Notes: generated by a model not told the origin, from the letters alone. A stretch of 64,000 nucleotides of DNA from Flavobacterium covae (GCA_019565575.1 CP067379.1:2046001-2110000), one strand, 5' to 3'. Shown: positions 41,743 to 51,827, numbered from the stretch's first letter. Numbers and translations: made by a program.

Positions 41743-43430
41743 ATGTGTAAAAAAATAATTTCATTTTTTTGTTTATTTATTTCAACAATATTATTCTCTC
41801 AAGAAAATCAAACAGAAGAAACTTCTAAAAGGGACTATGGGAAAGTATTTGGTTTTTTTGAATCAAATGGACAATGGTATCTCAATGATAAAGAATTAAA
41901 AGTTGATCAACCAGATGATCCCATACGTTCAAATAATTATTTAGGACTTAATTATAATTATAAACGTTTTACAATGGGTGTTCAAACAGAATCCTATGTA
42001 GATAAGGCTTTATTGAATTTTAATCCTGAATATAAAAAAACAAATATAGGAACGTATTATTTAAATTATAAATCGAACAAACTTGACATAACCGCAGGTT
42101 ATTTTTATCAGCAGTTTGGTAGTGGTTTAATCTTACGAGCTTGGGAAGATAGAGCATTAGGTATTAATAATGCTTTAAGAGGAGGGAGAGTAACGTATAA
42201 ACCATTTGATTTTATTTCCTTAACTGCATTGTATGGTAAGCAGCGTACAGGTTTTGAAGTAGCAAACTCTGATATTTATGGTTTTAATACAGATATTGAT
42301 ATTACTAATTTATTAAAAAAAGACGCTTTTACTCTTGAAATAGGTTTTAGTTATGTAGGTAGAAATGAGTTGACGGATGTTTTACGTCCTAATTTTTTAA
42401 GTCTAACAAATACTTATTCAGGAAGATTAAATTTTTCAAAAGAATCATTTTATATTTCCACAGAATATGATTATAAATCACCTGATGCAGTAGTAGAATT
42501 TGATCAAATTGAAAATAATTTTATAAAATCAGGTTCTGCACTTTTAATAAATACAGGATTTTCAAAAAAAGGATTTGGTATTGATGCAACTTTTAGAAGA
42601 TTAGAAAATATGAGCTTCTTTTCAGAAAGAAAAGCTAAAGGGAATTTTTATAATGACAAAATAGTAAATTTTGTTCCAAGTTTAACAAAACAGCATCATA
42701 ATAATTTGTCCAATATTTATGTTTATCAAGCACAACCTAATGTCTCAATGCCTGATGAAACTATCTTAAAAGCAGGAGAAATAGGAGGACAAATAGATAT
42801 TTTTTATAACGTTAAAAAGGAACTATGTTAGGAGGAAAATATGGTGCCAAAATAGCATTTAATACCTCAAATTGGTTTGGATTAGGAGGAAAATTTTCAT
42901 TTGATTCACCAAGAGATTATCAAACGGATTTTTTAAGTTTTGGTCAAAAATATTTTTCAGATTATAATATTGAAATTGATAAAAAAATAAACGAAAACTT
43001 TTTTATGAATTTAATATATGTTAATCAGTATTACAATAAAAAGCAAGTTGAGGAAACCTATGGACTGGTTAAAACAAATTGTATTGGATTAGAAGGAACA
43101 TACAAGTTTAAAAATAGAAATCGTTCATTAAGAGCTTTAGGAGAACATCTTTGGGCAGACTCTGATAAGAAGAATTGGTATGGAGGAACTCTTGAGTTTA
43201 ATTTTAATCAAAAAATTTCTCTTTATGTTGCGGATCTTTATAATTATGGCAATGAAGAAGCGGAAAAACGTCAACATTATTACAATTTTGGGGGTGTCTT
43301 CAGAAAAAAATCAACCCGTATACAATTAGCCTATGGTAGACAAAGAGGCGGTTTAATGTGTGTAGGAGGAGTGTGTAGAATAGTTCCTGAAAGTAGTGGA
43401 CTATCACTAAATATAAATACTGCTTTTTAA
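41743..43430 (+). CDS. DUF6029-like outer membrane beta-barrel protein (one apparent frameshift)
   Basis: About 562 residues after adding one A near 42823. Signal peptide CKKIISFFCLFISTILFSQ, then RDYGKVFGFFESNGQWYLNDKEL and alternating beta strands typical of an outer-membrane barrel (NYLGLNYNYKRFTMGVQTESYV, AGYFYQQFGSGLILRAWEDRALG). The protein ends in LSLNINTAF with a C-terminal Phe, the usual signal for barrel assembly. Bacteroidetes family of unknown function; operon with the tlpA-like gene suggests it depends on, or exposes, disulfide chemistry. Confidence 0.8.
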
Positions 43431-43442
43431 AAAATAAGTATA

Positions 43443-43578
43443 AGAGACTGTCCAAAAAAATCGCAATCTTGTCATTTCAATCAAAGGGAGAAATCGCATA
43501 GCGTTGATTACGAGACTCCTCCTTACGTAGGAGAGACAAACTGCATGTTGATTTTTTACTTTTTGGACAGCCTCTTTC
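43443..43578. repeat. MITE-like element with IS-related ends (short form)
   Basis: 136 bases from AGAGACTGTCC to GGACAGCCTCTTT. The first 110 bases resemble the left part of the element at 26015 (TCGCAATCTTGTCATTTC, AAAGGGAGAAATC, ACTCCTCCTTACGTAG, CATGTTGATTT). Non-coding. It abuts the broken methyltransferase fragment. Confidence 0.8.
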
Positions 43579-43716
43579 TTGTTCTCTTCTAAAGGAAACA
43601 AATCCCATTGCTGGGAGTAATAACTCAAAATATTCTAAAGAGGCTTTTTTAGAATGGTTACTTTCGAAGTAAATTAAGTTTATTGTTTCAATATTATTGC
43701 AATTGATTTTTTGCAA
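43579..43716 (-). pseudogene. Truncated duplicate of the neighbouring methyltransferase 3' end
   Basis: Encodes INLIYFESNHSKKASLEYFELLLPAMGFVSFRREQ, matching LELIYFDGNHSKKATLDYFELLLP and WGFVFFRREQ of the adjacent gene, with about 40 intervening residues deleted. The MITE at 43443-43578 begins where the frame would continue. A decayed tandem duplicate. Confidence 0.75.
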
Positions 43717-43734
43717 TTCTGTGAAAGGTATTGG

Positions 43735-44517
43735 TCATACACGTATGATAAAATGCTCTTTTTGTTGCTCTCTTCTAAAAAAAACAAATCCCCACTGAAA
43801 AGTATCTATAGTTACCGTTATTTTAGGATGATTTTTTATTTCTGCCCAAGCTTCTTCCATGTCTTTCGACCAATGAATATCATCAAAAATCCAAACTGAT
43901 TCGTTTGTTATGGTAGGAAGTAATAACTCGAAATAGTCAAGTGTGGCTTTTTTGGAATGATTGCCATCGAAGTATATAAGTTCAAGCCCCCTAGCCCCCA
44001 AAAGGGGAATTTGTTTTAGGAAAGTTGAAAATTCTGAGTTTATTGATTCGACAGTATTGATATTGAATTTTTGTAATTGATTTTTTGCTATTGTAATTGT
44101 ATTCGAGCATCCTTCTAAAGAAGTAATCTTAGCTTTTGGATTGCCCAATGCTAATGCAGAAGTTGCTAATCCTAAGGAAGTACCAATTTCCAAAATTGAA
44201 TCTGGTTGGAAGTAGCGAACAATTCTGAACAATAATTCGGCTCTTTTTTAGAAATACCCGCGTTTTTAGCAATAGCAGATATTTTTCGTGTATTCGATTT
44301 AAACACTCGCGAACCCGTACCAAAATCAGTTACTTGGATAGTTTCTTGGTTTTGTAAAAGCGTATTGCGGTATTCGTTTAAAATCTTGTATTCAGGATAG
44401 CTGGTTTTATCGTAAAAACATTTGGTGACTAAACTAAATACAAAAAGGGGAGTGAACTCCGTGTTGGTTAGTGGAGTTTTTTAAAAAGGTAAAGTATGAT
44501 TTTATGAGTTGTAGCAC
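43735..44517 (-). CDS. Class I SAM-dependent methyltransferase (two apparent frameshifts)
   Basis: About 260 residues, from a GTG at 44515-44517 (LQLIKSYFTFLKNSTNQHGVHSPFVFSLVTKCFYD), after removing one T near 44450 and adding one A near 44247. SAM motif I is SILEIGTSLGLATSALALG; acidic motif in ITSLEGC; IYFDGNHSKKATLDYFELLLP and WIFDDIHWSKDMEEAW follow, the layout of O-methyltransferase-like proteins. Residues QIPLLGARGLEL are encoded by an inserted G/C-rich palindrome at 43983-44009. Target unknown. Confidence 0.8.
43983..44009. repeat. G/C-rich palindromic repeat, copy 1 (inside methyltransferase gene)
   Basis: CAAGCCCCCTAG/CCCCCAAAAGGGGAA. Same repeat as at 44884 and 49471 (here in reverse). 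Adds about nine residues (IPLLGARGLE) in frame. Confidence 0.75.
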
Positions 44518-44614
44518 AGCGTTTCTCAAAGTTTAGCACAAAGAAACACAAAGTAAATATAAAATAAAAACTTTGTGAGACTTTGTGAATACTTCGTGTT
44601 ACTTTGTGAAACTT
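44518..44614. repeat. Intergenic CTTTGTG repeats
   Basis: Several degenerate copies of CTTTGTGA and its complement (AGCACAAAGAAACACAAAG, ACTTTGTGAGACTTTGTGAA, ACTTTGTGAAAC) in about 90 bases, able to pair with each other; similar words occur at 34550-34585. Possibly a terminator-like or REP-type repeat for the ABC-F gene. Confidence 0.5.
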
Positions 44615-46485
44615 TTATTCCATCTTAGCGCTCAATTCAAACCAACGCTCTTCATTAGCTTCTAATTTCTGAATTACTTTTTGTAATTCATTGGCTTTCG
44701 TTTCAATTTCATTATCAGCCACATTTCCGTTTGAAAATAAATCTTCAATTTCTTTTTTCTTAGCTTCTAAATCTTTGATTTCACGCTCAATTTTTTGGAA
44801 TTCTTTTTGTTCTTGAAAACTTAGTCCATTAGTTGCTTTTTGGTTTTGTTTCCAATTTGACTTCGCAGTTTGCGTTTCGTCAGCTCCCCCTTTGAGGGCT
44901 GGGGGGCTTGAATCTTCGTAGGCTCTAAAATCAGAATAGTTGCCAGGGAAATCTTCAATTTCGCCTTGTCCTCTAAATACAAAAAGGTGGTCCACAATTT
45001 TATCCATAAAGTAACGGTCGTGACTTACTACGAGCAAACATCCAGGATAATCTAATAGGAAATTTTCTAATACGTTTAGGGTAACAATATCCAAATCGTT
45101 TGTTGGTTCGTCGAGTATTAAGAAATTCGGATTTTGAATGAGCACTGTACATAAATACAAACGTTTCAACTCTCCTCCGCTTAGTTTTTCAACATAATCA
45201 TGTTGCTTTTTTCGGTCAAACAAAAAACGTTCTAATAAACCACCTGCTGAAATGGTTCGACCTTTACTTAACGGAATGTATTCTCCGTATTCTTTGATGA
45301 TGTCAATTACTTTTTGTTCAGGTTTTGGGTTGATACCCGCCTGAGTGTAATAGCCCACTTTTATAGTATCGCCTATGACTACTTTACCGTTATCAGGCTG
45401 AATAGTTTGGGTTAAAATATTTAAGAAAGTCGATTTTCCAGTACCATTTTTACCAATGATTCCAATGCGTTCGCCTTTGTTAAATGTATAGTCAAATCCG
45501 TTTAAAATGACTCTATCATTGAATTTTTTATAAACTTTGTGAAGCTCGATAATCTTACTTCCCATGCGTTCCATATTGATTTCTAATTCCACCGTATTCT
45601 CTTTACGGCGACTCATGGCTTTTTCTTTAATCACATAAAAGTCATCCTGACGCGATTTCGATTTAGTGGTACGTGCTTTAGGTTGGCGACGCATCCATTC
45701 TAATTCTTTTACGAATAGGTTTTTTGCCTTGTCAATACTCGCATTTTCAGAAGCAATACGTTCTTCTTTCTTTTGCAAATAATAGGAATAATTTCCTTTG
45801 TACTGGTAGATTTTTCCGTTTTCTAATTCAATAATTTCGTTACACACACGCTCTAGGAAAAAGCGGTCGTGCGTAACCATAAACAAAGTGATATTTTCTT
45901 TGGCAAAATAATTTTCCAACCATTCAATCATTTCTAAATCCAAGTGGTTGGTAGGCTCATCAAGGATTAATAAATCGGGTTTGTTAATCAAAATGATGGC
46001 CAGTGCTAGACGTTTTTTTGTCCACCCGATAAGTTTTTAACTTTCAGTTTTAAATCCTCTAATTTTAATTTGAAGAGAATTTGTTTGTATTGCGTTTCAA
46101 AATCCCATGCGTTGTGGCGGTCCATGTTGTCAAAAGCCTTTTGGTAAGCTTCTTCGTCTTCTGGATTTTGAATGGCTTTTTCATATTGCTCAATGACTTT
46201 CAGAATTTCGTTATCGCTGGCAAAAATACTTTCCTCGATGGTCAATTCACTTTGCAAGTTGGGTTCTTGTGATAAAAATGCCATGCGAATGTCTTTGCGC
46301 ATAACAATTTGACCTCTATCAGGAGTGTCTTCGCCTGTAATGATTTTTAGAATTGAGGTTTTTCCCGTTCCGTTTTTGGCTACAAAGGCAATTTTTTGGT
46401 CTTTATTGATTCCAAAAGATAAGTCTTCAAACAAAACGCGTTCGCCATACGATTTGGCTATATTTTCAACTGAAAGGTAATTCAT
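44615..46485 (-). CDS. ABC-F family ATPase (Uup-like) (one apparent frameshift)
   Basis: About 623 residues after adding one A near 46013. Two ABC domains and no membrane spans: Walker A FVAKNGTGKTSIL and GIIGKNGTGKST; signatures LSGGQ and LSGGELKRLYL; Walker B LLILDEPTNHLD and LILDEPTNDLD. The inter-domain arm includes MRRQPKARTTKSKSR. The C-terminus (EFQKIEREIKDLEAKKKEIEDL...) is a coiled coil as in Uup. ABC-F proteins act on ribosomes or branched DNA. A G/C-rich palindrome adds SSPPALKGGA between the second ABC domain and the coiled coil. Confidence 0.92.
44884..44910. repeat. G/C-rich palindromic repeat, copy 2 (inside ABC-F gene)
   Basis: CTCCCCCTTTGAGGG then CTGGGGGGCTTG. On the coding strand it is read in frame as SSPPALKGGA within a linker. 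Confidence 0.75.
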
Positions 46486-46556
46486 TGTTAAATGATAAGT
46501 TATGAATTAAGAGTTGCAAAAGTAGGGTTTTGTGGGCAAACAATGTTATTTTTTTA

Positions 46557-46564
46557 TAACTTTG
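46557..46564 (+). promoter_or_regulatory. Probable -7 element of the toxin-antitoxin promoter
   Basis: TAACTTTG (TAnnTTTG) 15 bases before the antitoxin ATG; a TTG at 46530-46532 is 24 bases upstream. This supports the ATG at 46579 as the true antitoxin start. Confidence 0.6.
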
Positions 46565-46578
46565 AAAAAAATGATGCC

Positions 46579-46782
46579 ATGGACGATAAAAAGAAAAATA
46601 AGCTGGAAGAGCCTGCTGAGGTTTATGGAGGGATTTCTGAAAAATTAAGTATAAGTAATGATGAACGCCTGATATTAGAAGCCTTGTTGTCCAAATCGAA
46701 ATCCAATCATGCGAGCAATAAAACATTTTCTACTGTTGAAGCCATGAAAATTTATAGAGAAAAATTAAATACAAATCGATAA
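46579..46782 (+). CDS. Probable type II antitoxin
   Basis: 67 residues, MDDKKKNKLEEPAEVYGGISEKL...TFSTVEAMKIYREKLNTNR. Small, acidic, with a C-terminal helix; no clear DNA-binding family. Its stop (TAA) overlaps the start of the toxin gene by one base (TAATG), the usual antitoxin-toxin coupling. The longer open frame back to 46492 would include the promoter, so the ATG at 46579 is preferred. Confidence 0.72.
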   Translation: MDDKKKNKLEEPAEVYGGISEKLSISNDERLILEALLSKSKSNHASNKTFSTVEAMKIYREKLNTNR

Positions 46783-47090
46783 TGTATTTGATATTTTGGG
46801 ATGAAATTGCGATTGAGACTTTACTAGCTGAATCAGAATTTATACTCAAGAAATGGAATTATAAAGAAGTTCAGAAATTTGAAAAATTGGTTTCTGAACG
46901 ACTCGAAAAATTAGCTTTAAATCCTTTTGTAGGGCTATACAATGATGAGTTGAACGTGTATAAGTTCGTAATATCAAAACAGACTAGTTTGTATTATGGG
47001 CTAGAAGAAAATTCTAAAAGTATCTACTTATATGTTTTTTGGAACAATCAGAGAAAGCCTAAAGAACTTATGAAGATTTTAGAGCGCTAA
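46782..47090 (+). CDS. RelE/ParE-family toxin
   Basis: 102 residues. MYLIFWDEIAIETLLAESEFILKKWNYKEVQKFEKLV, then LALNPFVGLYNDELNVYKFVISKQTSLYYGLEENSKSIYLYVFWNNQRKP matches the RelE/ParE fold: two helices then a beta sheet with the YK...SLYYGL and YLYVFWNNQR strands. It would act either as an mRNA interferase or a gyrase poison; the ParE branch looks likelier. Overlaps the antitoxin by one base; a terminator hairpin starts within its last codons. Confidence 0.8.
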   Translation: MYLIFWDEIAIETLLAESEFILKKWNYKEVQKFEKLVSERLEKLALNPFVGLYNDELNVYKFVISKQTSLYYGLEENSKSIYLYVFWNNQRKPKELMKILER

Positions 47091-47106
47091 TTAAGCGCTC
47101 TTTTCA
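47081..47106. terminator. Bidirectional terminator between toxin and outer-membrane protein genes
   Basis: AGAGCGCTAATTAAGCGCTCT palindrome followed by TTT. Lies at the convergent ends of the toxin gene (its stop is inside the loop) and the 47109 gene. Confidence 0.75.
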
Positions 47107-47108
47107 TT

Positions 47109-47918
47109 TTAGAAATAAAATCCCAAACCTGTAGTTAGGTAATTGTATGAAGGAGATGCAATTTGTAGAAGTTCATATCCTAAAGCAAAAAACATGTTTT
47201 TTCTGTGATATTTTCCTTTGATATCAAATGTGCGTACCGTTTGGTTGTTGATGTTGCTCCAGTGAATAGAGGTGTCAAGACTATAGTTTTTAACTATGAA
47301 AGCATCAGCATGTAGTCCAAAATTCAATCCTGTTTTGTTTACTGTACTACCCACATGAGTTGCGCCAATCAAAAATCCAAAGTTAAAATGCTTGAAACGC
47401 AAACGGTCGTATCCAAGATTGAATTGATAAATGGGTAAAGAAGCTGTTTTGCCTTGATAATTTTCAAAAAGACTAATTTGGTCAAATTGTCCGTAGATGT
47501 ACTGTTTTACTCTGCCTTTTATTTTAAAATGATTTCCATACGAACTGTAATTTGAACCTAATTTTTCGGTTAAAAAACTGTTTTCTACATCCAGTCGGAA
47601 AGTTGTTTTTTGAGATTCACCACCATAATTTCCAGTACGCTTATCAGCATACGGATAAGTTGTAAGCTCGTTGTCTAGATGATTTTCCAATTCATAATTT
47701 CCAACAATGGCGTAGTAGGAAAGGTAAAGAAATAAATCAACAAATAAGTTATCACTTGAATTATGATTAGAACGATTTGTTTGATGTGTGTTTGTTTGGG
47801 ATGAGTTTTGTGTGTTGGTTTCTTTGGTGTTTAATTCTTTTTTAGACTGGTCAATTTTTTGACAAAAGCCGTTAAAGTACAGTAATAAAGTTAAAAAATA
47901 TAGGGGTTTTGTATTCAT
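47109..47918 (-). CDS. Probable outer membrane beta-barrel protein, hypothetical
   Basis: 269 residues. Signal peptide NTKPLYFLTLLLYFNGFCQ, then a Ser/Thr/Asn-rich stretch (about 30-55), and antiparallel beta strands (GNHFKIKGRVKQYIYGQFDQI, RLRFKHFNFGFLIGATHVGS, KNMFFALGYELLQI) that end in TTGLGFYF with terminal Phe. Not assigned to a family. Intact frame. Confidence 0.65.
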   Translation of the reverse strand: MNTKPLYFLTLLLYFNGFCQKIDQSKKELNTKETNTQNSSQTNTHQTNRSNHNSSDNLFVDLFLYLSYYAIVGNYELENHLDNELTTYPYADKRTGNYGGESQKTTFRLDVENSFLTEKLGSNYSSYGNHFKIKGRVKQYIYGQFDQISLFENYQGKTASLPIYQFNLGYDRLRFKHFNFGFLIGATHVGSTVNKTGLNFGLHADAFIVKNYSLDTSIHWSNINNQTVRTFDIKGKYHRKNMFFALGYELLQIASPSYNYLTTGLGFYF

Positions 47919-48129
47919 AATTTTAGTAGTGTTTAAATTTTATGGCGAAGATATGTTTTTTTAAGTTTCTACTTGATTCTAAATCCGTGTTAGTTTTGAA
48001 ATAAGTTATAGAAAAGTTGTTTCAATAATTTTACTTCTGAAATAAGCTTTTTGTTTTACCAAATAAAAATCGCAATTTTGATTTTGCTAAGAACTATTTG
48101 AAAATTGATAGTTACACATTGTATAAACG

Positions 48130-49137
48130 ATGAGTTATATTCAGGAAATAAAGCAAATTCTATCGCAAGCGCGACAAAAAACCTATCAGGCAATAAATAC
48201 TGCAATGGTAGAGGCATATTGGAATATAGGTAGGAAAATTGTTGAAGAAGAACAAAACGGGAAGGAACGTGCTCAATACGGTAAAGAAATAATTAAAACA
48301 ATATCTATTGAACTCACTCGTGAATTTGGAAAAGGTTTTTCAGAACGAAATATTAGAAAATATAGGCAATTTTATCAAACTTTCCCTGAAATTGAAATTT
48401 GGCCGACACTGTCGACCAAATTGAATTGGTCTCATTTTGAATTGATTATGAGGGTGCAGGATGAAAAGGCTAGAATGTATTATCTAAAAGAAGCTTCTGA
48501 AAACACTTGGTCAGTGAGAACATTAGACCGAAATATTTCAACCTTATATTATTATCGATTATTGTCCTCAAACGATAAAGAAACAATAAAAGGTAAGAGT
48601 ATATCGGAGGAAAATAATATTCACGATTTTATAAAAAATCCATCCGTTTTAGAAATCTTGAATTTGTCAACATCGTTAAGTTATACTGAACTTGAATTAG
48701 AAAAAGCCTTAATTGATAATTTGCAAAAATTCATTTTAGAATTAGGAAAAGGTTTTGCTTTTGTAGAAAGACAACAGCATATAAAAACCGAAACCGCTGA
48801 TTTTTATATCGATTTGGTGTTTTATAATTACATTTTAAAATGTTTTGTAATTATAGAACTAAAAACGCATACCATTACGCATCAAGACATAGGGCAATTG
48901 GATATGTATGTTAGAATGTATGATGATTTAAAAAAACCTAAGGAAGATAATCCTACTATAGGAATTTTGCTTTGTACCGAAACCGACAAAACAATTGCAA
49001 AATATTCTATTTTGAATCAGAATAATCAGCTGTTTGCTTCAAAATACTTACCCTTTTTACCAACAGAAGAACAATTGCAAGATGAAATTGAACGTCAGAA
49101 GTTGATATTTAAAAGCCAACATAATTTAGAAATTTAA
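48130..49137 (+). CDS. DUF1016 / PDDEXK nuclease-domain protein (YhcG type)
   Basis: 335 residues. The N-terminal DUF1016_N segment reads ARQKTYQAINTAMVEAYWNIGRKIVEEEQNG and FGKGFSERNIRKYRQFYQTFP. The C-terminal nuclease domain reads FAFVERQQHIKTETADFYIDLVFYNYILKCFVIIELKTH, giving the D...E-x-K catalytic pattern. The family is a stand-alone putative nuclease often found in genome islands and restriction clusters. Intact frame; ends 14 bases before the glycosyltransferase gene. Confidence 0.9.
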   Translation: MSYIQEIKQILSQARQKTYQAINTAMVEAYWNIGRKIVEEEQNGKERAQYGKEIIKTISIELTREFGKGFSERNIRKYRQFYQTFPEIEIWPTLSTKLNWSHFELIMRVQDEKARMYYLKEASENTWSVRTLDRNISTLYYYRLLSSNDKETIKGKSISEENNIHDFIKNPSVLEILNLSTSLSYTELELEKALIDNLQKFILELGKGFAFVERQQHIKTETADFYIDLVFYNYILKCFVIIELKTHTITHQDIGQLDMYVRMYDDLKKPKEDNPTIGILLCTETDKTIAKYSILNQNNQLFASKYLPFLPTEEQLQDEIERQKLIFKSQHNLEI

Positions 49138-49151
49138 TTCATTTTCATACA

Positions 49152-50328
49152 GTGCAACTCTCCGTAATCATTCTTAATTATAACGTACGACATTTTTTAG
49201 AACTATGTGTTTTAAGCGTGCAACAAGCCCTTAAAAATATTGATGGGGAAATCATCGTAGTCGATAATGCTTCGCAGGATGATAGCTGTGCGATGATGCA
49301 ACAACGTTTTCCTGAAATAAAACTTATTCAAAACACTGAAAACGCTGGTTTTCCAAAAGGGAATAATATAGGTGTGGCCGCAGCCCGTGGTGAATACATT
49401 TGTATACTAAACCCCGATACTGTAGTAGCCGAAGATACCTTTCTGAAAATTTTAGGCAAAGTTGCTCAAACTCCCCCTTTGGGGGCTGGGGGGCTGGGTA
49501 TAATAGGTTGCAAACTCATTGACGGAACAGGAAATTTTCTTCCTGAGTGTAAACGTGGGGCGCCAACGCCTTGGGTGGCTTTTACCAAAATTTTTGGGTT
49601 GTATAAATTTTTTCCTAATACAAAATGTTTCAATCAATATTATGCACAGCATCTCTCAGAAAATGCCTCTGGGGAAGTCGCTATATTAGTGGGGGCTTTT
49701 ATGGTAATGAAGCGGGAAGTATATCTGAAAGTGGGCGGTTTTGATGAAAAATGCTTTATGTATTCGGACGATATTGATTTGAGTTATATGGTGACCAAAG
49801 AAGGTTTGCAAAACTACTATTACCATGAAACTACCGTTATACATTATAAAGGTGAAAGTACCGTTCGTGACGAACTGTATGTAAAACGTTTTAGCGATGC
49901 CATGCAATTTTTTTACAACAAACATTTTGGAGGTTCGCTAGTCTTCAAGTGGATGATGAAATTGGGGGCAATAGCTTTTGCTTTTTTTTAAAAGGAGTCA
50001 GCAAAAACAGCTGGTATATGAAGTGGATGGCTATTTAGTGTATACAAAAGAAGACACTACAATGTTGAAAATTGAGCAACAACTAAAAAAAAAAGCTACT
50101 CAGCTGATTGATATTAATCAAAATCCGTTATTTTCGCATAGTTATCCTACAAATTTTAAACTAGAAATTGTATTGGATAACAATAGTTTTTCTTTTAAAG
50201 AAATCATCGCTTTTTTAGAAAAATATAAGAATTATGGTTTTACTTTTAAGATTCTTCCAAAAAATTCCGATTTTATCCTTGGAAGTAATAGTAGTAACGA
50301 CAAAGGGCAAGTAATACGATGGATGTAA
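49152..50328 (+). CDS. Glycosyltransferase family 2 (one apparent frameshift)
   Basis: About 391 residues after removing one T at 49982-49989. QLSVIILNYNVRHFLELCV at the start, IIVVDNASQDDSC, NTENAGFPKGNNIGVAAARGEYICILNPDT with the DxD-like metal site, and FDEKCFMYSDDIDLSYMV. The C-terminal ~120 residues are poorly conserved and include one hydrophobic stretch. Probably a cell-surface polysaccharide rhamnosyl- or similar transferase. Starts with GTG. A G/C-rich palindrome adds TPPLGAGGLG at 49471-49498. Confidence 0.87.
49471..49498. repeat. G/C-rich palindromic repeat, copy 3 (inside glycosyltransferase gene)
   Basis: CTCCCCCTTTGGGGG then CTGGGGGGCTGGG. Read in frame as TPPLGAGGLG between ILGKVAQ and IIGCKLIDG. 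Confidence 0.78.
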
Positions 50329-50411
50329 AAATTATATTTAATGAAATTATTAATCAAAATAATTATTAATTTTGTAATCTAAATAAGAAAACACAACTTT
50401 AGTTTAAGAAT

Positions 50412-51726
50412 ATGGCAAGGTTTGAATTGAAATTACCTAAGATGGGTGAAAGTGTTGCTGAGGCAACGGTAACCAACTGGTTAAAAAAATGGGCGACCGC
50501 ATTGAAATGGACGAAGCAGTGCTTGAAATTGCTACTGATAAAGTGGATAGCGAAGTGCCAAGTGAAGTAGCGGGTACTTTGGTTGAAATTTTATTCCAAA
50601 AAGATGATGTTGTTCAAGTAGGACAAACCATTGCTATTATTGAAATCGAAGGTGGTGCAGTGGTAGCTGAAACTCCAAAAGTAGAGGAAGTTTCAACTCC
50701 AGTAGCTGAAATAATAAAAACCGTTGAAGTAGCTAAAGAAGCTGTAGCTCCAGCTGATTTTTCTGCATCAGATAAATTTTTCTCACCATTAGTAAAAAAC
50801 ATTGCAAAAGAAGAAGGTATCTCTTTAGCAGAGTTAGAGTCAATCCAAGGAACTGGCAAAGACGGACGTGTAAATAAAGAAGATATTTTAAATTATATTA
50901 AAAATAGAGGGAATCAGGCTAGTGCTCAGGCATCAGCGGTAACAACTTCTGCTCCAAAAGCTACGTCTGTTGCTACAGCTCCTGCTACACAAGCAGTCTC
51001 CGGTATCGGTTAATGGTGCGGATGAAATTGTGGAAATGGACAGAATGCGTAAGCTTATCTCGAAATACATGGTGGAGTCAGTGCAAACTTCCAGCTCACG
51101 TACAATCATTCATTGAGGTAGATGTGACCAACATTGTGAAATGGAGAGATAAAAATAAAAATGCTTTCGAAAAACGTGAGGGTGAAAAACTAACATTTAC
51201 TCCTATTTTTATGGAAGCGGTAGCAAAAGCTTTACGTGATTACCCAGGAATGAATGTTTCTGTAGATGGTGATTTTATCATCAAAAAGAAAAATATTAAC
51301 TTAGGTATGGCTACAGCTTTACCAAATGGAAACTTAATTGTTCCTGTAATTAAAAATGCAGACCAGTTGAATTTAGTGGGTATGGCTAAAGCGGTTAATG
51401 ATTTAGGAAACCGTGCAAAAGCTGGTAAGTTAAAACCAGATGATACCACGGGAGGTACTTATACAGTAACGAACGTAGGTTCTTTCGGTTCGGTATTTGG
51501 TACGCCTATCATCAACCAGCCACAAGTAGGTATCTTAGCGTTAGGGGCTATCCGTAAAGTACCAGCGGTAATTGAAACTCCAGAAGGTGATTTTATTGGT
51601 ATCCGTCAAAAAATGTTCTTGTCGCATTCGTACGACCACAGAGTAGTAGATGGTGCTTTAGGAGGAATGTTTGTAAAACGTGTCGCTGATATTTTAGAAG
51701 CTTGGGATATTAATAGAGAGGTGTAA
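50412..51726 (+). CDS. 2-oxoacid dehydrogenase E2 (dihydrolipoyl acyltransferase) (three apparent frameshifts)
   Basis: About 437 residues after correcting one missing A near 50483, an extra C near 51002 (TCTCCGG for TCTCGG), and ACTTCCAGC for ACTTCAGC at 51087-51094. Lipoyl domain with lipoyl-Lys44 in EIATDKVDSE; peripheral E1/E3-binding domain SPLVKNIAKEEGISLAELESIQGTGKDGRVNKEDI; catalytic CAT domain ending SHSYDHRVVDGALGG with the HxxxDG active site. It carries acyl groups in the branched-chain 2-oxoacid or pyruvate dehydrogenase complex; the gene stands alone. A terminator follows. Confidence 0.93.
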
Positions 51727-51745
51727 TATTTCTAATAGAATAATT

Positions 51746-51782
51746 AAAAATCCAAATAAGGAAACTTATTTGGATTTTTTTG
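51746..51782 (+). terminator. Terminator after the E2 gene
   Basis: AAAAATCCAAATAAG / CTTATTTGGATTTTT, 15-base perfect stem with GAAA loop and T run, 20 bases after the stop. Confidence 0.92.
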
Positions 51783-51795
51783 TTTTGTAGATTTA

Positions 51796-51803
51796 TATAT
51801 TTG
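51796..51803 (+). promoter_or_regulatory. Probable -7 element for the exonuclease gene
   Basis: TATATTTG (TAnnTTTG), 24 bases before the ATG at 51828 and just after the E2 terminator. A -33 TTG is not uniquely placed because the T run of the terminator overlaps the region. Confidence 0.6.
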
Positions 51804-51827
51804 TAGTGCTAACCGAATAATAAATTA

